From: Blastocatellia bacterium | GTDB lineage: Bacteria; Acidobacteriota; Blastocatellia; Chloracidobacteriales; Chloracidobacteriaceae | Length of the DNA stretch: 64,000 bases | Direction of reading: 5' to 3' | NCBI GenBank assembly: GCA_019695185.1 | Contig: JAIBAN010000023.1 | Span: 1-64,000 of the forward strand | In this document: in pieces, positions 35,097 to 44,987 of the stretch | Layout: every line of letters begins with the position of its first letter | Numbering within the stretch: position 1 is the stretch's first letter | Position numbers and translations under genes: made by a program | Notes under the pieces: model-generated | What the model was told of the DNA's origin: nothing | Databases searched by the model: none | What the model saw: only the letters and a program-made list of their open reading frames with translations

Positions 35097-35188
35097 GAAA
35101 GTTGCTCCTTTTTCAATTCAAGACAAGTGATAGAAGGGAAAAGCCCTGGAACCGGCTTGGTTTCCGCTCGTCTGCCGCCCGTGACAGG

Positions 35189-35653
35189 TCACTCTGTTTC
35201 ACTAGATTTGGTGCGTGCCTTTTCCAGCAACGCGCTCAGGGTTTCAAGTTCTGCGACGGAGAGATGCCCCAGCAATGTTTGGTGCCGGGAGGTTACTTTA
35301 TCGTCGAGGCTGGCCAGCAGGTCCAGGCCGGCTGGCGTGATGCGGGTTTGAATGACCCGCCGGTCTTTTGTGTCTCGTGTCCGCATGACCAACCCCCGGG
35401 CCTCCATTCGGTCCAGCAGTCGGGTGATGTCGGGGTCTTTGGTAATCATCCGCGCCCCGATTTCCCGGCACACTAGTCCTGCCTCGCCGGCTCCGCGCAA
35501 AATCCGGAGGATATTATATTGCGCGCCGGTCAGCCCTTCAGCTTTGATTGTACCCTGAAAGTGGTTGCGCAACAGGTCCGTCGTCCGCTGAAGATTGAGG
35601 AAGACTTCTTCTTCGAGGCAGGAAAAGGGTTTGGTTTGTTTGATTTCAGACAT
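35189..35653 (-). CDS. MarR-family transcriptional regulator
   Basis: 154 aa from ATG 35653; an in-frame GTG lies 15 bases upstream. Winged-helix pattern: EGLTGAQYNILRILRG, then IGARMITKDPDITRLLDRMEARGLVMR and DTKDRRVIQTRITPAG (wing). A near-perfect 26-bp palindrome lies 22 bp upstream of the start and is a likely autoregulatory operator. Downstream genes are YceI and a flavodoxin-like protein. Confidence 0.9.
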   Translation of the reverse strand: MSEIKQTKPFSCLEEEVFLNLQRTTDLLRNHFQGTIKAEGLTGAQYNILRILRGAGEAGLVCREIGARMITKDPDITRLLDRMEARGLVMRTRDTKDRRVIQTRITPAGLDLLASLDDKVTSRHQTLLGHLSVAELETLSALLEKARTKSSETE

Positions 35654-35674
35654 GAGTTTTCTTTTCACGAGGTA

Positions 35675-35700
35675 ACGATAGTCGTTATAACGATTATCGT
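35675..35700. promoter_or_regulatory. MarR-type operator (26-bp palindrome)
   Basis: ACGATA-N-TCGTTATAACGA-N-TATCGT is symmetric about 35687.5 at 24 of 26 positions. It lies just upstream of the MarR gene. Confidence 0.75.
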
Positions 35701-35888
35701 CAAGAGCAAATTCCGAACCATCCGGCAGCCTTGAACTTGACCAATATCGGTCAGGTCAGTCAAATCGGTCCCCGGTTTTCGACATGGTTCCAGGTAAAAG
35801 TCATCCGGGAGCAAGCCGAAACCCATTTGAAAGGAGTTGAACCGGCGGGAAAGCCCTGACGCTTTACTGACCGGCAGTTCAACCACAC

Positions 35889-37016
35889 ATGTCTATGAAA
35901 TCCGGTTTCTTGATGTGCCTGCTTTGTTTGATGGTGGCTTGCGCCGCCAGTCCGGCGACACTGCCAGCTTTTTCAAGTAAACAAACCACTCCAAAGGTGA
36001 GACCGGACCCAACCGCCCGGATGGAGGCACTGCTTAAACAATACATTTCCGCTCAGGGGCCAGGCGCAGCCATGTTGGTTCTGAAAAATGGCCAACAGCT
36101 CTATGGTACAGGGCGGGGCCGGGCAAATTTGAAAACCGGAGCCCCGATTGGGCTGGATACGGCTTTTTATTTGGCTTCCGTCTCCAAGCAGTTTACCGCC
36201 ATGGCAATCATGATGCTGGCTGAGGAGGGAAAACTTGGCTATCGGGATCCCCTCACCAGGTATTTTCCGCAGTTTCCGGCCTATGCCAAAAAGATAACCA
36301 TCGAACATCTGCTCCATCACACCGGTGGACTGTCTGATTACATTGAAAATTTCGACCCTGATGCGCTGGGGGACGGCCCCATCACCCGCGCCGTGATTGA
36401 CCAACTGGCGCTTCAGCCGGAGCCTGATTTTCCTGCCGGTTCCCGCTACGAATACAGCAATTCGGGCTATGTCGTGCTGGCCGGTATCGTTGAAGTGGCA
36501 TCCGGCCAGACGTACCCGGAATTTCTGCAAAAGCGGATTTTCAACCCTTTGGGGATGAGTCGGACCAGTGTCATTGACGACCGGGCGTTGCTGCCCCCGT
36601 TTTTGGCCCATGCGTACAAGGCCAAAAACGGCGGCTACCAGGATGTGAATTTTGGGGACGACAGGTTTGAACTGGTCTATGGCGATGGTGGGGTGCTGTC
36701 AACGGTGGCCGATTTGGCGCGCTGGGATGCGGCGCTCGATTCCGCCCAACTGGTTTCCCCGACCACGTTGGAACGGGCCTTTACTTCAGGGACGCTCAAT
36801 TCAGGCAAATCAATTGATTATGGGTATGGCTGGGAAATCACCCGCTTCAAAGGAGTTCGTCTGATTGAGCATGAGGGGTACTGGAATGGTTGGAATACAA
36901 CCATTTCCCGGTTTCCCGACCAGAAGCTGACCGTGGTGGTGCTGGCCAATCTGGATGATTTTCCGGCAGGTGAGGTGGCGCACCGGGTGGCTGCCCTTTA
37001 CCTGGAAAAAAATTGA
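35889..37016 (+). CDS. Serine hydrolase, class C beta-lactamase/DD-peptidase family
   Basis: 375 aa. N-terminal lipobox-like LMVAC after a hydrophobic stretch suggests an exported, possibly lipid-anchored protein. Catalytic SxxK in ASVSKQF (Ser97, Lys100), YxN motif Tyr189 in YSNSGY, and HEGYWNGW replacing the KTG strand motif, as in esterase and EstB-like members. The natural substrate is not known; peptidoglycan peptides or small esters are candidates. Confidence 0.88.
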   Translation: MSMKSGFLMCLLCLMVACAASPATLPAFSSKQTTPKVRPDPTARMEALLKQYISAQGPGAAMLVLKNGQQLYGTGRGRANLKTGAPIGLDTAFYLASVSKQFTAMAIMMLAEEGKLGYRDPLTRYFPQFPAYAKKITIEHLLHHTGGLSDYIENFDPDALGDGPITRAVIDQLALQPEPDFPAGSRYEYSNSGYVVLAGIVEVASGQTYPEFLQKRIFNPLGMSRTSVIDDRALLPPFLAHAYKAKNGGYQDVNFGDDRFELVYGDGGVLSTVADLARWDAALDSAQLVSPTTLERAFTSGTLNSGKSIDYGYGWEITRFKGVRLIEHEGYWNGWNTTISRFPDQKLTVVVLANLDDFPAGEVAHRVAALYLEKN

Positions 37017-37231
37017 TGGTTTGACTGGTGAAATTTCCGGAGGATTGGGTTGCGGAACTTCCACCAGGATGCGGATTTTTGCGCTGTGAAAACCGGTCAA
37101 AATCATTAAAACAAACCATTTGGCTGGTAAACCAGGGGGCTGCGGGTGTGGAACGGTATTTGCCCATATAAAAAACAGAGAAAACAAACAACAGCACTCA
37201 TACCTGTTCGATCAGAAAGCGAGGTACCTGT

Positions 37232-37567
37232 ATGCGTACCAAGGAAGTTCCACGCACCGACTGGGTTCATTATTTCGAAAATTTCTGCAACCGGTATCAT
37301 CGGTGGCCGGTTTCGCTGGAAGTCTTCAGCCCGGAAATCGGAGCCCAAACCGAGGTTGCCCACACGCCGTTGGAGGCCATCGCTGCCGATGTCAAAAACA
37401 GTCGTTCCGATTGCATTGCCATCACGGTGGGAAGTGAGTTCAATCACCACATCACCCACATTGTGCGCGAACCCATTGCCGTATACGAAGAAATCTCCGA
37501 TGCGGGAACCGCCGCCGCGCTTGAGGTGGTTGCCATTGATGGCAGCAAAACCCTGCTCCGCTTCTAA
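37232..37567 (+). CDS. DUF5335-family small protein
   Basis: 111 aa with the pattern RTKEVPRTDWVHYFENFCNR, WPVSLEVFSPEIGAQ and LEAIAADVKN. It matches my recollection of DUF5335 (no known function). Soluble, no signal peptide. It lies alone between the serine hydrolase gene and a heptamer element. Confidence 0.7.
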   Translation: MRTKEVPRTDWVHYFENFCNRYHRWPVSLEVFSPEIGAQTEVAHTPLEAIAADVKNSRSDCIAITVGSEFNHHITHIVREPIAVYEEISDAGTAAALEVVAIDGSKTLLRF

Positions 37568-37949
37568 AATATAGAAGGACTGAGGACTGAGGGGTTTTGA
37601 TCGAATTCCTGGAACATTGTGCTTTTCTGCCGGAGAGGAATGATTGAAACCGTTTGGGAACAGAAAACTCAGTCCTCAGTCCTCAGTCCTCAGTCCTGGT
37701 CTTTTACCTGCAATCCTTGATCCTCAGATTCTCAGAGGGGTGGAAATCTCCCCGCAAATCTGATAAAAGGTGCGCCGTACCTCCCAAATAACTCATATTT
37801 GGTTTGTCGTGAAATCCCCCATCGTCCGGCGCAGCGCGACCATTTCCAATCGTACAAACCATGTTTTCATTGTTCGATAGTTTTTTTGTGTTTCGCGGAA
37901 AGCGGCTGCGCAGGACATCGGGCTAACTTTTCGTGTGTGGAGAAAAAAG
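37568..37949. other. Spacer upstream of sdhC
   Basis: About 380 bp without a gene. It holds the heptamer element at 37576-37697 and then about 250 bp that should include the sdh promoter; I do not see a clear consensus box. Confidence 0.5.
37576..37697. repeat. Inverted heptamer array, unit GGACTGA
   Basis: Left arm 37576-37591 (two units plus two bases). Right arm 37668-37697 (four units plus two bases). The arm lengths are unequal, as at 26660-26752. Confidence 0.93.
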
Positions 37950-38615
37950 GTGTTTCAGGTACTTGACTTCTACAAAACGGCGAATGGAAAAAAAGTGGTC
38001 ATGGCCATTACGGGCCTGATTGGCTTCGGGTTTGTCTTGATTCACATGCTCGGAAATTTGCAGGTGTTTGTCGGGCAGGAAAAACTGGACGACTATGCCA
38101 AACTGCTCAAATCGTCCATGCCCATCCTGTGGGGAGCCCGACTGACGCTGATTGGCGCGGTGGTTCTGCATGTGGTGGCCTCCTGGCAACTGGCGGGCCA
38201 AAGCGAAGATGCCCGCCCGGTGCCTTACCAAAAGAAACTACAGAAACGGAAGTCAACCTTTGCCTCGCATTCCATGCGGTGGACGGGTCCACTCCTGTTG
38301 ATGTTTATCATTTACCACCTGCTGCATTTCACCATCGGCTGGAAAACCCTCAATCTGCCTTTTATCGAAGGCGCGGTTTATTCCAACGTGGTGAACGGTT
38401 TCAAACTGTGGCCGGTTGCCGCCTTCTACATTCTTTGCATGTTGGCACTGAGTCAGCACCTCTATCACGGTATCTGGAGTCTGTTTCAAACCCTTGGGGT
38501 GAATCATCCCCGGTATAACGGACTGATTCGTGCGGTGGCAGCCCTTGGAACGGCTGTGGTCGTGATTGGCAACATCTCAATCCCGGTCGCCATTTTGGCC
38601 GGATATATCAAATAG
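37950..38615 (+). CDS. sdhC: Succinate dehydrogenase cytochrome b subunit
   Basis: 221 aa. GTG start at 37950 follows GGAGA by six bases. About five membrane helices, with His residues in FVLIHMLGNLQ, VVLHVVASWQ, YHLLHFTIGW and ALSQHLYHGIWS likely ligating heme b. This is the single-membrane-subunit b558-type arrangement: no sdhD is present. It anchors SdhA and SdhB and passes electrons to (mena)quinone. Confidence 0.9.
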   Translation: MFQVLDFYKTANGKKVVMAITGLIGFGFVLIHMLGNLQVFVGQEKLDDYAKLLKSSMPILWGARLTLIGAVVLHVVASWQLAGQSEDARPVPYQKKLQKRKSTFASHSMRWTGPLLLMFIIYHLLHFTIGWKTLNLPFIEGAVYSNVVNGFKLWPVAAFYILCMLALSQHLYHGIWSLFQTLGVNHPRYNGLIRAVAALGTAVVVIGNISIPVAILAGYIK

Positions 38616-38618
38616 GAA

Positions 38619-38745
38619 GGTGACAGGTGACAGGTGACAGGTGACAGGAAACTGAACAAGGTGAAATTTTTGATTTCGACTTTGCAGAAGGTTGGCCTGT
38701 TCCCTGGTTTCAGTTTCCTGTCACCTGTCACCTGTCACCTGTCAC
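38619..38745. repeat. Inverted heptamer array, unit GGTGACA
   Basis: Left arm 38619-38654 (four GGTGACA units then GGAAACTG). Right arm 38711-38745 starts CAGTTTCC then inverted units. It separates sdhC from sdhA. Confidence 0.94.
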
Positions 38746-38761
38746 TGAATAGGAAATTTCC

Positions 38762-40672
38762 ATGGAACTGAACGCGAATATTCCTTCCGGACCAATTGAA
38801 AAGAAGTGGGACCAGCACCGCTTCGAGATGAAACTGGTCAATCCTGCCAACAAACGGAAATACACCGTGATTGTGGTCGGGTCGGGGCTGGCGGGAGCCG
38901 CCGCCGCCGCTTCAATGGGCGAATTGGGCTATAACGTCAAATGTTTCTGCTTTCAGGACAGCCCGCGCCGTGCCCACAGCATTGCCGCTCAAGGCGGCAT
39001 CAACGCCGCCAAAAACTATCAGAATGACGGCGACAGCATTTACCGCCTCTTTTACGACACGGTGAAAGGCGGCGATTTCCGCGCCCGCGAAGCCAACGTC
39101 TATCGGTTGGCTCAAATCAGCGTCAATATTATTGACCAATGTGTGGCTCAGGGGGTGCCCTTTGCCCGTGAATACGGCGGTTTGCTGGCGAACCGCTCCT
39201 TTGGCGGCGCGCAGGTGTCGCGGACCTTCTACGCCCGCGGCCAGACGGGGCAGCAATTGCTTTTGGGCGCTTATCAGGCACTGGAACGGCAGGTTCACAC
39301 CGGCAAAGTGCAGATGTTTGCCCGCCATGAAATGCTGGAAGTGATTGTTGCCGGAGGCAAGGCACGGGGCATCGTGACCCGTAACCTGACAACCGGCAAA
39401 ATCGAATCCCATCTGGCGGATGCCGTCTGTCTGGCCACCGGCGGCTACGGAAACGTTTTCTTCCTTTCGACCAACGCCAAAAACTGCAATGTGACGGCTT
39501 CGTGGCGCGCTTATAAAAAAGGTGCCTGCTTTGCCAATCCCTGTTACACGCAGATTCACCCGACCTGCATTCCGGTTTCCGGTGATTATCAATCCAAGCT
39601 GACCCTCATGTCGGAATCCCTCCGCAACGACGGGCGGATTTGGGTGCCAACCAAATCCGGTGACAAACGGACGCCGAGTGAAATCCCCGAAGACGAACGC
39701 GACTATTACCTGGAACGCAAATATCCGAGCTTTGGCAACCTGGTTCCCCGTGACATTGCCTCACGGGCAGCCAAGGACATGTGCGACCAGGGGCGGGGCA
39801 TTGGGGAAACCGGACTTGGCGTCTACCTTGATTTTGCGGATTCGATTCGTCGGCTGGGTGCCAAAACCATCAGTGAACGCTATGGCAACCTGTTTGAAAT
39901 GTACGAACGCATCACGGGTGAGGACCCCTACAAGGTTCCCATGCGGATTTTCCCGGCGGTCCACTACACCATGGGTGGCTTGTGGGTGGATTACAACCTG
40001 ATGAGCAGCATCCCCGGACTGTTTGTGCTCGGTGAAGCGAATTTCTCTGACCACGGTGCCAACCGGTTGGGTGCCAGTGCCCTTATGCAGGGGCTGGCCG
40101 ACGGCTACTTTGTGATTCCCTATACCATCGGCAACTATCTGGCCCAGGCCAAACTGGAAAAACTGGATGGGGAAAACGCCGATGTCAAGGATGCGGAGAA
40201 CACGGTCAATGCCCGCATCAAGAAAATGCTCGACATCAAGGGGAAACGGACGGTTGATTCCATCCACCGCGAACTGGGCAAAATCATGTGGGAATACTGC
40301 GGGATGGCCCGCAATGAAAGCGGCCTCAACAAAGCCCTGGGACGAATTCCCGAACTGCGGGAAGAGTTTTGGAACAATGTCAATGTGCTGGGCGGAAACG
40401 AGGAGTTCAACCAGTCGCTCGAAAAAGCCGGGCGGGTGGCGGACTTCCTTGAACTGGGCGAATTGATGTGCCGTGATGCGCTGCACCGGAACGAATCGTG
40501 CGGCGGGCATTTCCGGACTGAATACCAGGTCGAAGGTGAAGCCCTGCGCAATGACGACGATTATTGCTATGTGGGAGCCTGGGAATATACCGGCGACCGC
40601 AGCGAACCCAAGCTGAATAAAGAGCCCCTCTCGTTTGAAAACGTCCACCTGACGCAACGGAGTTACAAATAG
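38762..40672 (+). CDS. sdhA: Succinate dehydrogenase flavoprotein subunit
   Basis: 636 aa. FAD-binding [17 protein letters not shown] (near 38), covalent-flavin His region [15 protein letters not shown], substrate motifs GHRTEL-like regions, and [12 protein letters not shown] in the capping region. It oxidises succinate to fumarate. AGGAAA lies upstream of ATG. The heptamer elements on both sides separate it from sdhC and sdhB, though the three genes are on one strand and clearly form the complex II set. Confidence 0.94.
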   Translation: MELNANIPSGPIEKKWDQHRFEMKLVNPANKRKYTVIVVGSGLAGAAAAASMGELGYNVKCFCFQDSPRRAHSIAAQGGINAAKNYQNDGDSIYRLFYDTVKGGDFRAREANVYRLAQISVNIIDQCVAQGVPFAREYGGLLANRSFGGAQVSRTFYARGQTGQQLLLGAYQALERQVHTGKVQMFARHEMLEVIVAGGKARGIVTRNLTTGKIESHLADAVCLATGGYGNVFFLSTNAKNCNVTASWRAYKKGACFANPCYTQIHPTCIPVSGDYQSKLTLMSESLRNDGRIWVPTKSGDKRTPSEIPEDERDYYLERKYPSFGNLVPRDIASRAAKDMCDQGRGIGETGLGVYLDFADSIRRLGAKTISERYGNLFEMYERITGEDPYKVPMRIFPAVHYTMGGLWVDYNLMSSIPGLFVLGEANFSDHGANRLGASALMQGLADGYFVIPYTIGNYLAQAKLEKLDGENADVKDAENTVNARIKKMLDIKGKRTVDSIHRELGKIMWEYCGMARNESGLNKALGRIPELREEFWNNVNVLGGNEEFNQSLEKAGRVADFLELGELMCRDALHRNESCGGHFRTEYQVEGEALRNDDDYCYVGAWEYTGDRSEPKLNKEPLSFENVHLTQRSYK

Positions 40673-40802
40673 GGTTCAGGGTTCAGGGTTCAGGGTTCAG
40701 GGTTTCCGACAATTGAGTCGTAATTTTGGTTTTAACCGAAACATAACCCATTGAAAGGGGTTTCAAAACCCTGAACCCTGAACCCTGAACCCTGAACCCT
40801 GA
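40671..40802. repeat. Inverted heptamer array, unit GGGTTCA
   Basis: Left arm 40671-40705 begins within the sdhA stop codon (TAG at 40670-40672). Right arm 40766-40802. The loop includes ACAATTGAG, recalling the nested GAATTGA type. It separates sdhA from sdhB. Confidence 0.94.
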
Positions 40803-40824
40803 CCATGAATGGCGGTGATTATCT

Positions 40825-41598
40825 ATGAATTTGGTGCTTCACGTTTGGAGACAAAAGAACGCCCAGGACAAGGGCAAAATGGTGCGCTACGATGCCAAAG
40901 GGGTGAGTCCGGACATGTCCTTTCTGGAGATGCTGGATGTGGTCAACGAAGAGTTGATTGCCAAAGGCGAGGACCCGATTGCCTTTGACCATGACTGCCG
41001 CGAAGGCATCTGTGGCATGTGCGGCGTGGTCATCAATGGTCTGGCCCACGGTGGCCATGTTGGAACCACGACCTGCCAATTGCACATGCGGCATTTCAGT
41101 GACGGGGATGAAATTTACATCGAACCCTGGCGGGCCAAGGCTTTTCCAGTGATTAAAGACCTGGTGGTGGACCGTGGCGCGTTTGACCGGATCATCCAGG
41201 CTGGCGGCTATATTTCAGTTGCCACTGGGAATGCCCCGGACGGAAATGCCATTCCGGTCCCGAAACCAAGTTCCGATTTGGCCATGGACGCCGCCGCCTG
41301 TATCGGGTGCGGTGCGTGCGTAGCCGCCTGCCCCAACGGTGCGGCGGCGCTCTTTACGTCAGCTAAAATTTCCCACCTCGGCCTGCTGCCCCAAGGTCAA
41401 GCCGAACGGTTTCGGCGAGTGGTGGATATGGTGCAGCAGATGGATACGGAAGGCTTCGGCAATTGCACGAACCATCGTGAATGTGAAGCCGCCTGTCCGA
41501 AACAAATCAGTACCGATTTTATTGCCCGCATGAACCGGGATTATATTCGTGGCAGTTTGTCCCGGCGTCCGGATAAAGTTGGCGGGGGCGACGGATAA
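40825..41598 (+). CDS. sdhB: Succinate dehydrogenase iron-sulfur subunit
   Basis: 257 aa. 2Fe-2S motif [15 protein letters not shown] (near residue 58), 4Fe-4S motif [14 protein letters not shown] (near 155), and third-cluster motif [12 protein letters not shown] (near 215). It carries electrons from SdhA to the SdhC heme/quinone site. Confidence 0.94.
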   Translation: MNLVLHVWRQKNAQDKGKMVRYDAKGVSPDMSFLEMLDVVNEELIAKGEDPIAFDHDCREGICGMCGVVINGLAHGGHVGTTTCQLHMRHFSDGDEIYIEPWRAKAFPVIKDLVVDRGAFDRIIQAGGYISVATGNAPDGNAIPVPKPSSDLAMDAAACIGCGACVAACPNGAAALFTSAKISHLGLLPQGQAERFRRVVDMVQQMDTEGFGNCTNHRECEAACPKQISTDFIARMNRDYIRGSLSRRPDKVGGGDG

Positions 41599-41604
41599 AG
41601 AAGG

Positions 41605-41777
41605 ATTTTGAGTTGTTCGTTTTGGGTTTTGAGTTCCGCCTTCAGGCGGCAAATTGGCTGACAACTTTCAGGTTGTTTTCAGGGAAAAATAAAAAGAAAA
41701 TTCAGCCGCGTAAACGCGGAACTCAAAACTGCCGCCTGAAGGCGGAACTCAAAACACAGAACTCAAAACGCAAAACT
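41605..41777. repeat. Inverted element with TTTTGAG units and CCGCCTTCAGGCGG palindromes
   Basis: Left part (41605-41650) has GTTTTGAG-type units and CCGCCTTCAGGCGG. Right part (41719-41777) has CCGCCTGAAGGCGG and several CTCAAAA units. A looser version of the inverted-array class. Confidence 0.8.
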
Positions 41778-41794
41778 GAAATTGGGTGAGACGT

Positions 41795-43093
41795 ATGCTT
41801 GTGGCTGACCATCTGCGTGTTCAAACGCTGGGAGCCCCCATGATTTCTTCGCCTTTGTGTGGAGATACGCGGGCCAATTTTGTCACTGACGACACCTTTG
41901 TACGGTATCAGGTGGAAATTGAGCCAGGGCAGGAACCTCAGGACGACTGTTTTTTTGAGAAAGCCGGTCCGCGCCAACAAATTTTTTTTGAGCCAACGCG
42001 AACCAAGGCTGCAATTGTCACCTGTGGCGGACTTTGTCCGGGACTCAATAACGTGATTCGCTCCCTTGTGCTTCAGCTTTATCACGTTTACGGGGTCCGC
42101 GACGTGGTGGGCTTTCGGTACGGGTATCATGGATTCAATCCAAAAGCCGCCAAGCCTCCTGTCCCTTTGACACCGGAAATGGTGGCCACCATCCATCACG
42201 AAGGTGGGACGTTCCTGGGGTCATCGCGGGGACCGGAGGATATGTCCGTGATTGTGGATACGCTCGTTCGGGAACGGATCAACATTTTGTTTACCGTCGG
42301 CGGTGACGGAACCCAGCGGGGAGCCCATGCCATTGTTTCGGAAATCTCCCGCCGGGGATTGCCGATTGCTGTGGTGGGGATTCCCAAAACGATAGATAAC
42401 GACATTCCCTTTGTGTATCGCTCCTTTGGGTTTTCAACTGCAATTGAAAAAGCCAAAGAGGTGATTGATTGCGCCCATGCCGAGGCTCAAGGTGCCCCCA
42501 ACGGCATCAGTTTGGTTAAACTGATGGGCCGGGACGCCGGGTTTATTGCTGCCGGGGCGACCTTGGCCAGCCAGGAAGTCAATTTCACCCTGATTCCGGA
42601 AGTTCCTTTTGATGTGGATGGCGACCGGGGATTTATGTCAATGCTCAGGGACCGCATTCTGGCACGGGGCCATGCCGTGGTGGTGATTGCCGAAGGGGCC
42701 GGACAGCACCTCATCAAGACCGGTGAAGTGGTGCGCGATGCTTCCGGAAACGTCAAGCAGCGGGAAATCGGGCTCTATTTGCGAAATACCATTCAGGAAT
42801 ATTTCAACGGCTACGAAATCCCCATCAATCTCAAATATTTCGACCCAAGCTATTTGATTCGGAGCGTGCCGGCCAACAGCGACGACAGTTATTTCTGTTA
42901 TCAGTTGGCCCGCCATGCAGCCCATGCCGCCATGGCTGGGAAAACCGATTTGGTGATTGGCTTGTGGTACAACATGTTTGTTCATGTTCCGATTCCGCTG
43001 ATAACCAGAGAGAAAAAACGGATTTCCCCCAAAAGCGAACTCTGGACCGCTGTGCTCAACACCACCGGCCAACCGGCGGAAATGTGCAACTGA
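41795..43093 (+). CDS. 6-phosphofructokinase (plant/protist-type)
   Basis: 432 aa from ATG 41795. Motifs: CGGLCPGLNNVIR, TVGGDGTQRGA, PKTIDNDIPFVYRSFGFSTAIE and KLMGRDAGFIAA. Gly rather than Asp in GGDGT argues for ATP rather than pyrophosphate as donor, while Lys in PKTIDND is typical of the PPi/X clade; this mixed set is that of ATP-dependent group X enzymes. It makes fructose 1,6-bisphosphate. It is separate from the sdh genes by function. Confidence 0.88.
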   Translation: MLVADHLRVQTLGAPMISSPLCGDTRANFVTDDTFVRYQVEIEPGQEPQDDCFFEKAGPRQQIFFEPTRTKAAIVTCGGLCPGLNNVIRSLVLQLYHVYGVRDVVGFRYGYHGFNPKAAKPPVPLTPEMVATIHHEGGTFLGSSRGPEDMSVIVDTLVRERINILFTVGGDGTQRGAHAIVSEISRRGLPIAVVGIPKTIDNDIPFVYRSFGFSTAIEKAKEVIDCAHAEAQGAPNGISLVKLMGRDAGFIAAGATLASQEVNFTLIPEVPFDVDGDRGFMSMLRDRILARGHAVVVIAEGAGQHLIKTGEVVRDASGNVKQREIGLYLRNTIQEYFNGYEIPINLKYFDPSYLIRSVPANSDDSYFCYQLARHAAHAAMAGKTDLVIGLWYNMFVHVPIPLITREKKRISPKSELWTAVLNTTGQPAEMCN

Positions 43094-43121
43094 CTCCAAC
43101 ACAGAACTGAGGACACAAGCC

Positions 43122-43218
43122 AGGACTGAGGACTGAGGACTGAGAGATAAATCAAGAAACCGCTTGAATACAGTTTTTTCAATTACAAGGAAAAACTCAG
43201 TCCTCAGTCCTCAGTCCT
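43122..43218. repeat. Inverted heptamer array, unit GGACTGA
   Basis: Left arm 43122-43144 and right arm 43196-43218 (three units plus two bases each) with a 51-nt loop, between convergent genes. Confidence 0.95.
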
Positions 43219-43225
43219 GCCTTCG

Positions 43226-44029
43226 TTACTTTTTCGCAGGGACAAAGGCAACAATCCGGAGGGGGCCGCCGCTGCCGCCCTTGATTTTCATCGGCAGCGC
43301 CACCACCCGTGCTCCTTTGGCCGGAACCAGTTCGAGGTGCGCCACATTTTCAAAGACCGGGATGTTTTCACCCAGCAGCACCACGTGGCTGTCAAAGGTG
43401 CTGGACTGCCCGTAGTCAATGCTGGCCGTATCAAGCCCGACTGCCTTGATTTTCCGGTTTTTGACCAGCCAGCGGGCAGCGTCCGGATGCAGGCCGGGGA
43501 AGTGCAATGCCGCCACGCCTTCGGGGCCGCGCTTGTCTGTTCCGAGATACTTCACCCGGTCCGGCCAATATTTGGAAAAGCCGGTTTCCAGCAATAAAAT
43601 ACTCCCAGCCGGAAATCGCCCGTTTTTCGCTTCCCAGCTCTTCAAATCTTCAATTCCAATCAGATAATCCCGGTTTTCCGCGCATTTGGCTGAAACATCC
43701 ACTTTGACAGCCGTACCAATCAGCCGGTTGAGGGGAATCTGGTCTGCGGTCTGGTGCCCAGCGGCAAAGTGGATGGGGGCATCAAGGTGGGTGCCGCCAT
43801 GTTCCGCCGCACAGAATTTGTAAGCAGAGTAATAATACCCTTTGGCGGTTTGACCCTCAGCCACCGTCTCAAACTGAAACGGGTCGGAGGTGGGCCAGTA
43901 AATCGTGTCTTTGGAAAAATCATGGGTCAGGTCAACCCAGGTTCCGGGCGGTTCCGTTCCGGTTTGTGCCCCAAGCTGGAAACCTGCCAGCAACACAAAA
44001 ACACTGAAAAAACAAAAAACACATTTCAT
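43226..44029 (-). CDS. Secreted cyclase-family (kynurenine formamidase-like) hydrolase
   Basis: 267 aa. Signal peptide (FCFFSVFVLLAGFQLGAQ), GGAGG before ATG. Hallmark HGGTHLDAPIHFA metal-binding motif near residue 78, then GLDTASIDYG and HLELVPAKGARVVALP. The family contains metal-dependent amide hydrolases such as kynurenine formamidase; the signal peptide suggests a periplasmic substrate. Confidence 0.87.
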   Translation of the reverse strand: MKCVFCFFSVFVLLAGFQLGAQTGTEPPGTWVDLTHDFSKDTIYWPTSDPFQFETVAEGQTAKGYYYSAYKFCAAEHGGTHLDAPIHFAAGHQTADQIPLNRLIGTAVKVDVSAKCAENRDYLIGIEDLKSWEAKNGRFPAGSILLLETGFSKYWPDRVKYLGTDKRGPEGVAALHFPGLHPDAARWLVKNRKIKAVGLDTASIDYGQSSTFDSHVVLLGENIPVFENVAHLELVPAKGARVVALPMKIKGGSGGPLRIVAFVPAKK

Positions 44030-44186
44030 AGAACCTCCAAAGTTGAATTCTGGGGGAGAGGAGCAGAAAGAACCGGGTTTGGTTTTGTTTTACCGATGGG
44101 GTGGCGGCTGGCTTCGTCGCCGCCTCCGCCTTGTTGTATGCTTGGACAAGACGTAAATCCTCAAATTCCGTTCCTTCAATCATACC

Positions 44187-44987
44187 ATGATGAAAGTTGC
44201 TGCGGTTCAAATGTGTTCGACTGATAATGTCGAGCAAAACCTTAACCATGCCAGAGGGGTGATTGACCTCGCCGTGGCCCAGGGGGCAACGTTGGTGGCC
44301 CTGCCGGAAAACTTTGCCTATTTGCGCTCCGAAGCCGAAGACATTGGTTATACCCAATCACTTAACGGGGAGTTGACCGGGTGGCTGCGTGACGTAGCCC
44401 GGTTCTGGGGAATTCACCTGTTGGCAGGGAGTTTTCCTGAAACTGCACCGGGTGGAAAAGTCTATAACAGCAGCCTGCTGCTGGACCCGGAGGGGGCAGT
44501 GCTGGCCCATTACCGGAAAATCCACCTGTTTGATGCCGTGTTGCCGGATGGAACCGTGCTGGCCGAATCGCGTTCGGTGGAACCCGGAACCGAGGTTGTC
44601 ACCGCTGTTGTCGAAGGGGTAAGGGTGGGCCTCAGTATTTGTTATGACCTGCGATTTCCGGAACTGTATCGCCGGTTGGCGGTTGCCGGGGCGGAGGTTT
44701 TATGTGTCCCTTCGGCCTTTACCTTTCAAACCGGGCAGGTTCATTGGGAAATCCTGCTCCGGGCCCGCGCCATTGAAAATCAGGCGTTTGTGGTGGCTCC
44801 AGCCCAATTTGGCCAGCATACCCCGCAGCGCCGCAGCTACGGCCATGCCATGATTGTGGACCCTTGGGGAACGGTGCTGGGAGTGGCTCCGGAACAGGAG
44901 ACGGTGGTGCTGGCCGACCTCGATTTTGACCGTCTGCATCAGGTCCGGGCCAAAATGCCATGTCTTTCCCATCGGCGGTTGTCCTGA
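44187..44987 (+). CDS. Nitrilase-superfamily amidase (Nit1/omega-amidase type)
   Basis: 266 aa. Catalytic triad visible: Glu41 in LPENF, Lys111 in YRKIHLFD and Cys152 in SICYDLRFPELY. This signature matches Nit1 and omega-amidase-like enzymes that hydrolyse deaminated glutathione or omega-amides. Soluble, no signal peptide. Divergent from the cyclase gene. Confidence 0.9.
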   Translation: MMKVAAVQMCSTDNVEQNLNHARGVIDLAVAQGATLVALPENFAYLRSEAEDIGYTQSLNGELTGWLRDVARFWGIHLLAGSFPETAPGGKVYNSSLLLDPEGAVLAHYRKIHLFDAVLPDGTVLAESRSVEPGTEVVTAVVEGVRVGLSICYDLRFPELYRRLAVAGAEVLCVPSAFTFQTGQVHWEILLRARAIENQAFVVAPAQFGQHTPQRRSYGHAMIVDPWGTVLGVAPEQETVVLADLDFDRLHQVRAKMPCLSHRRLS

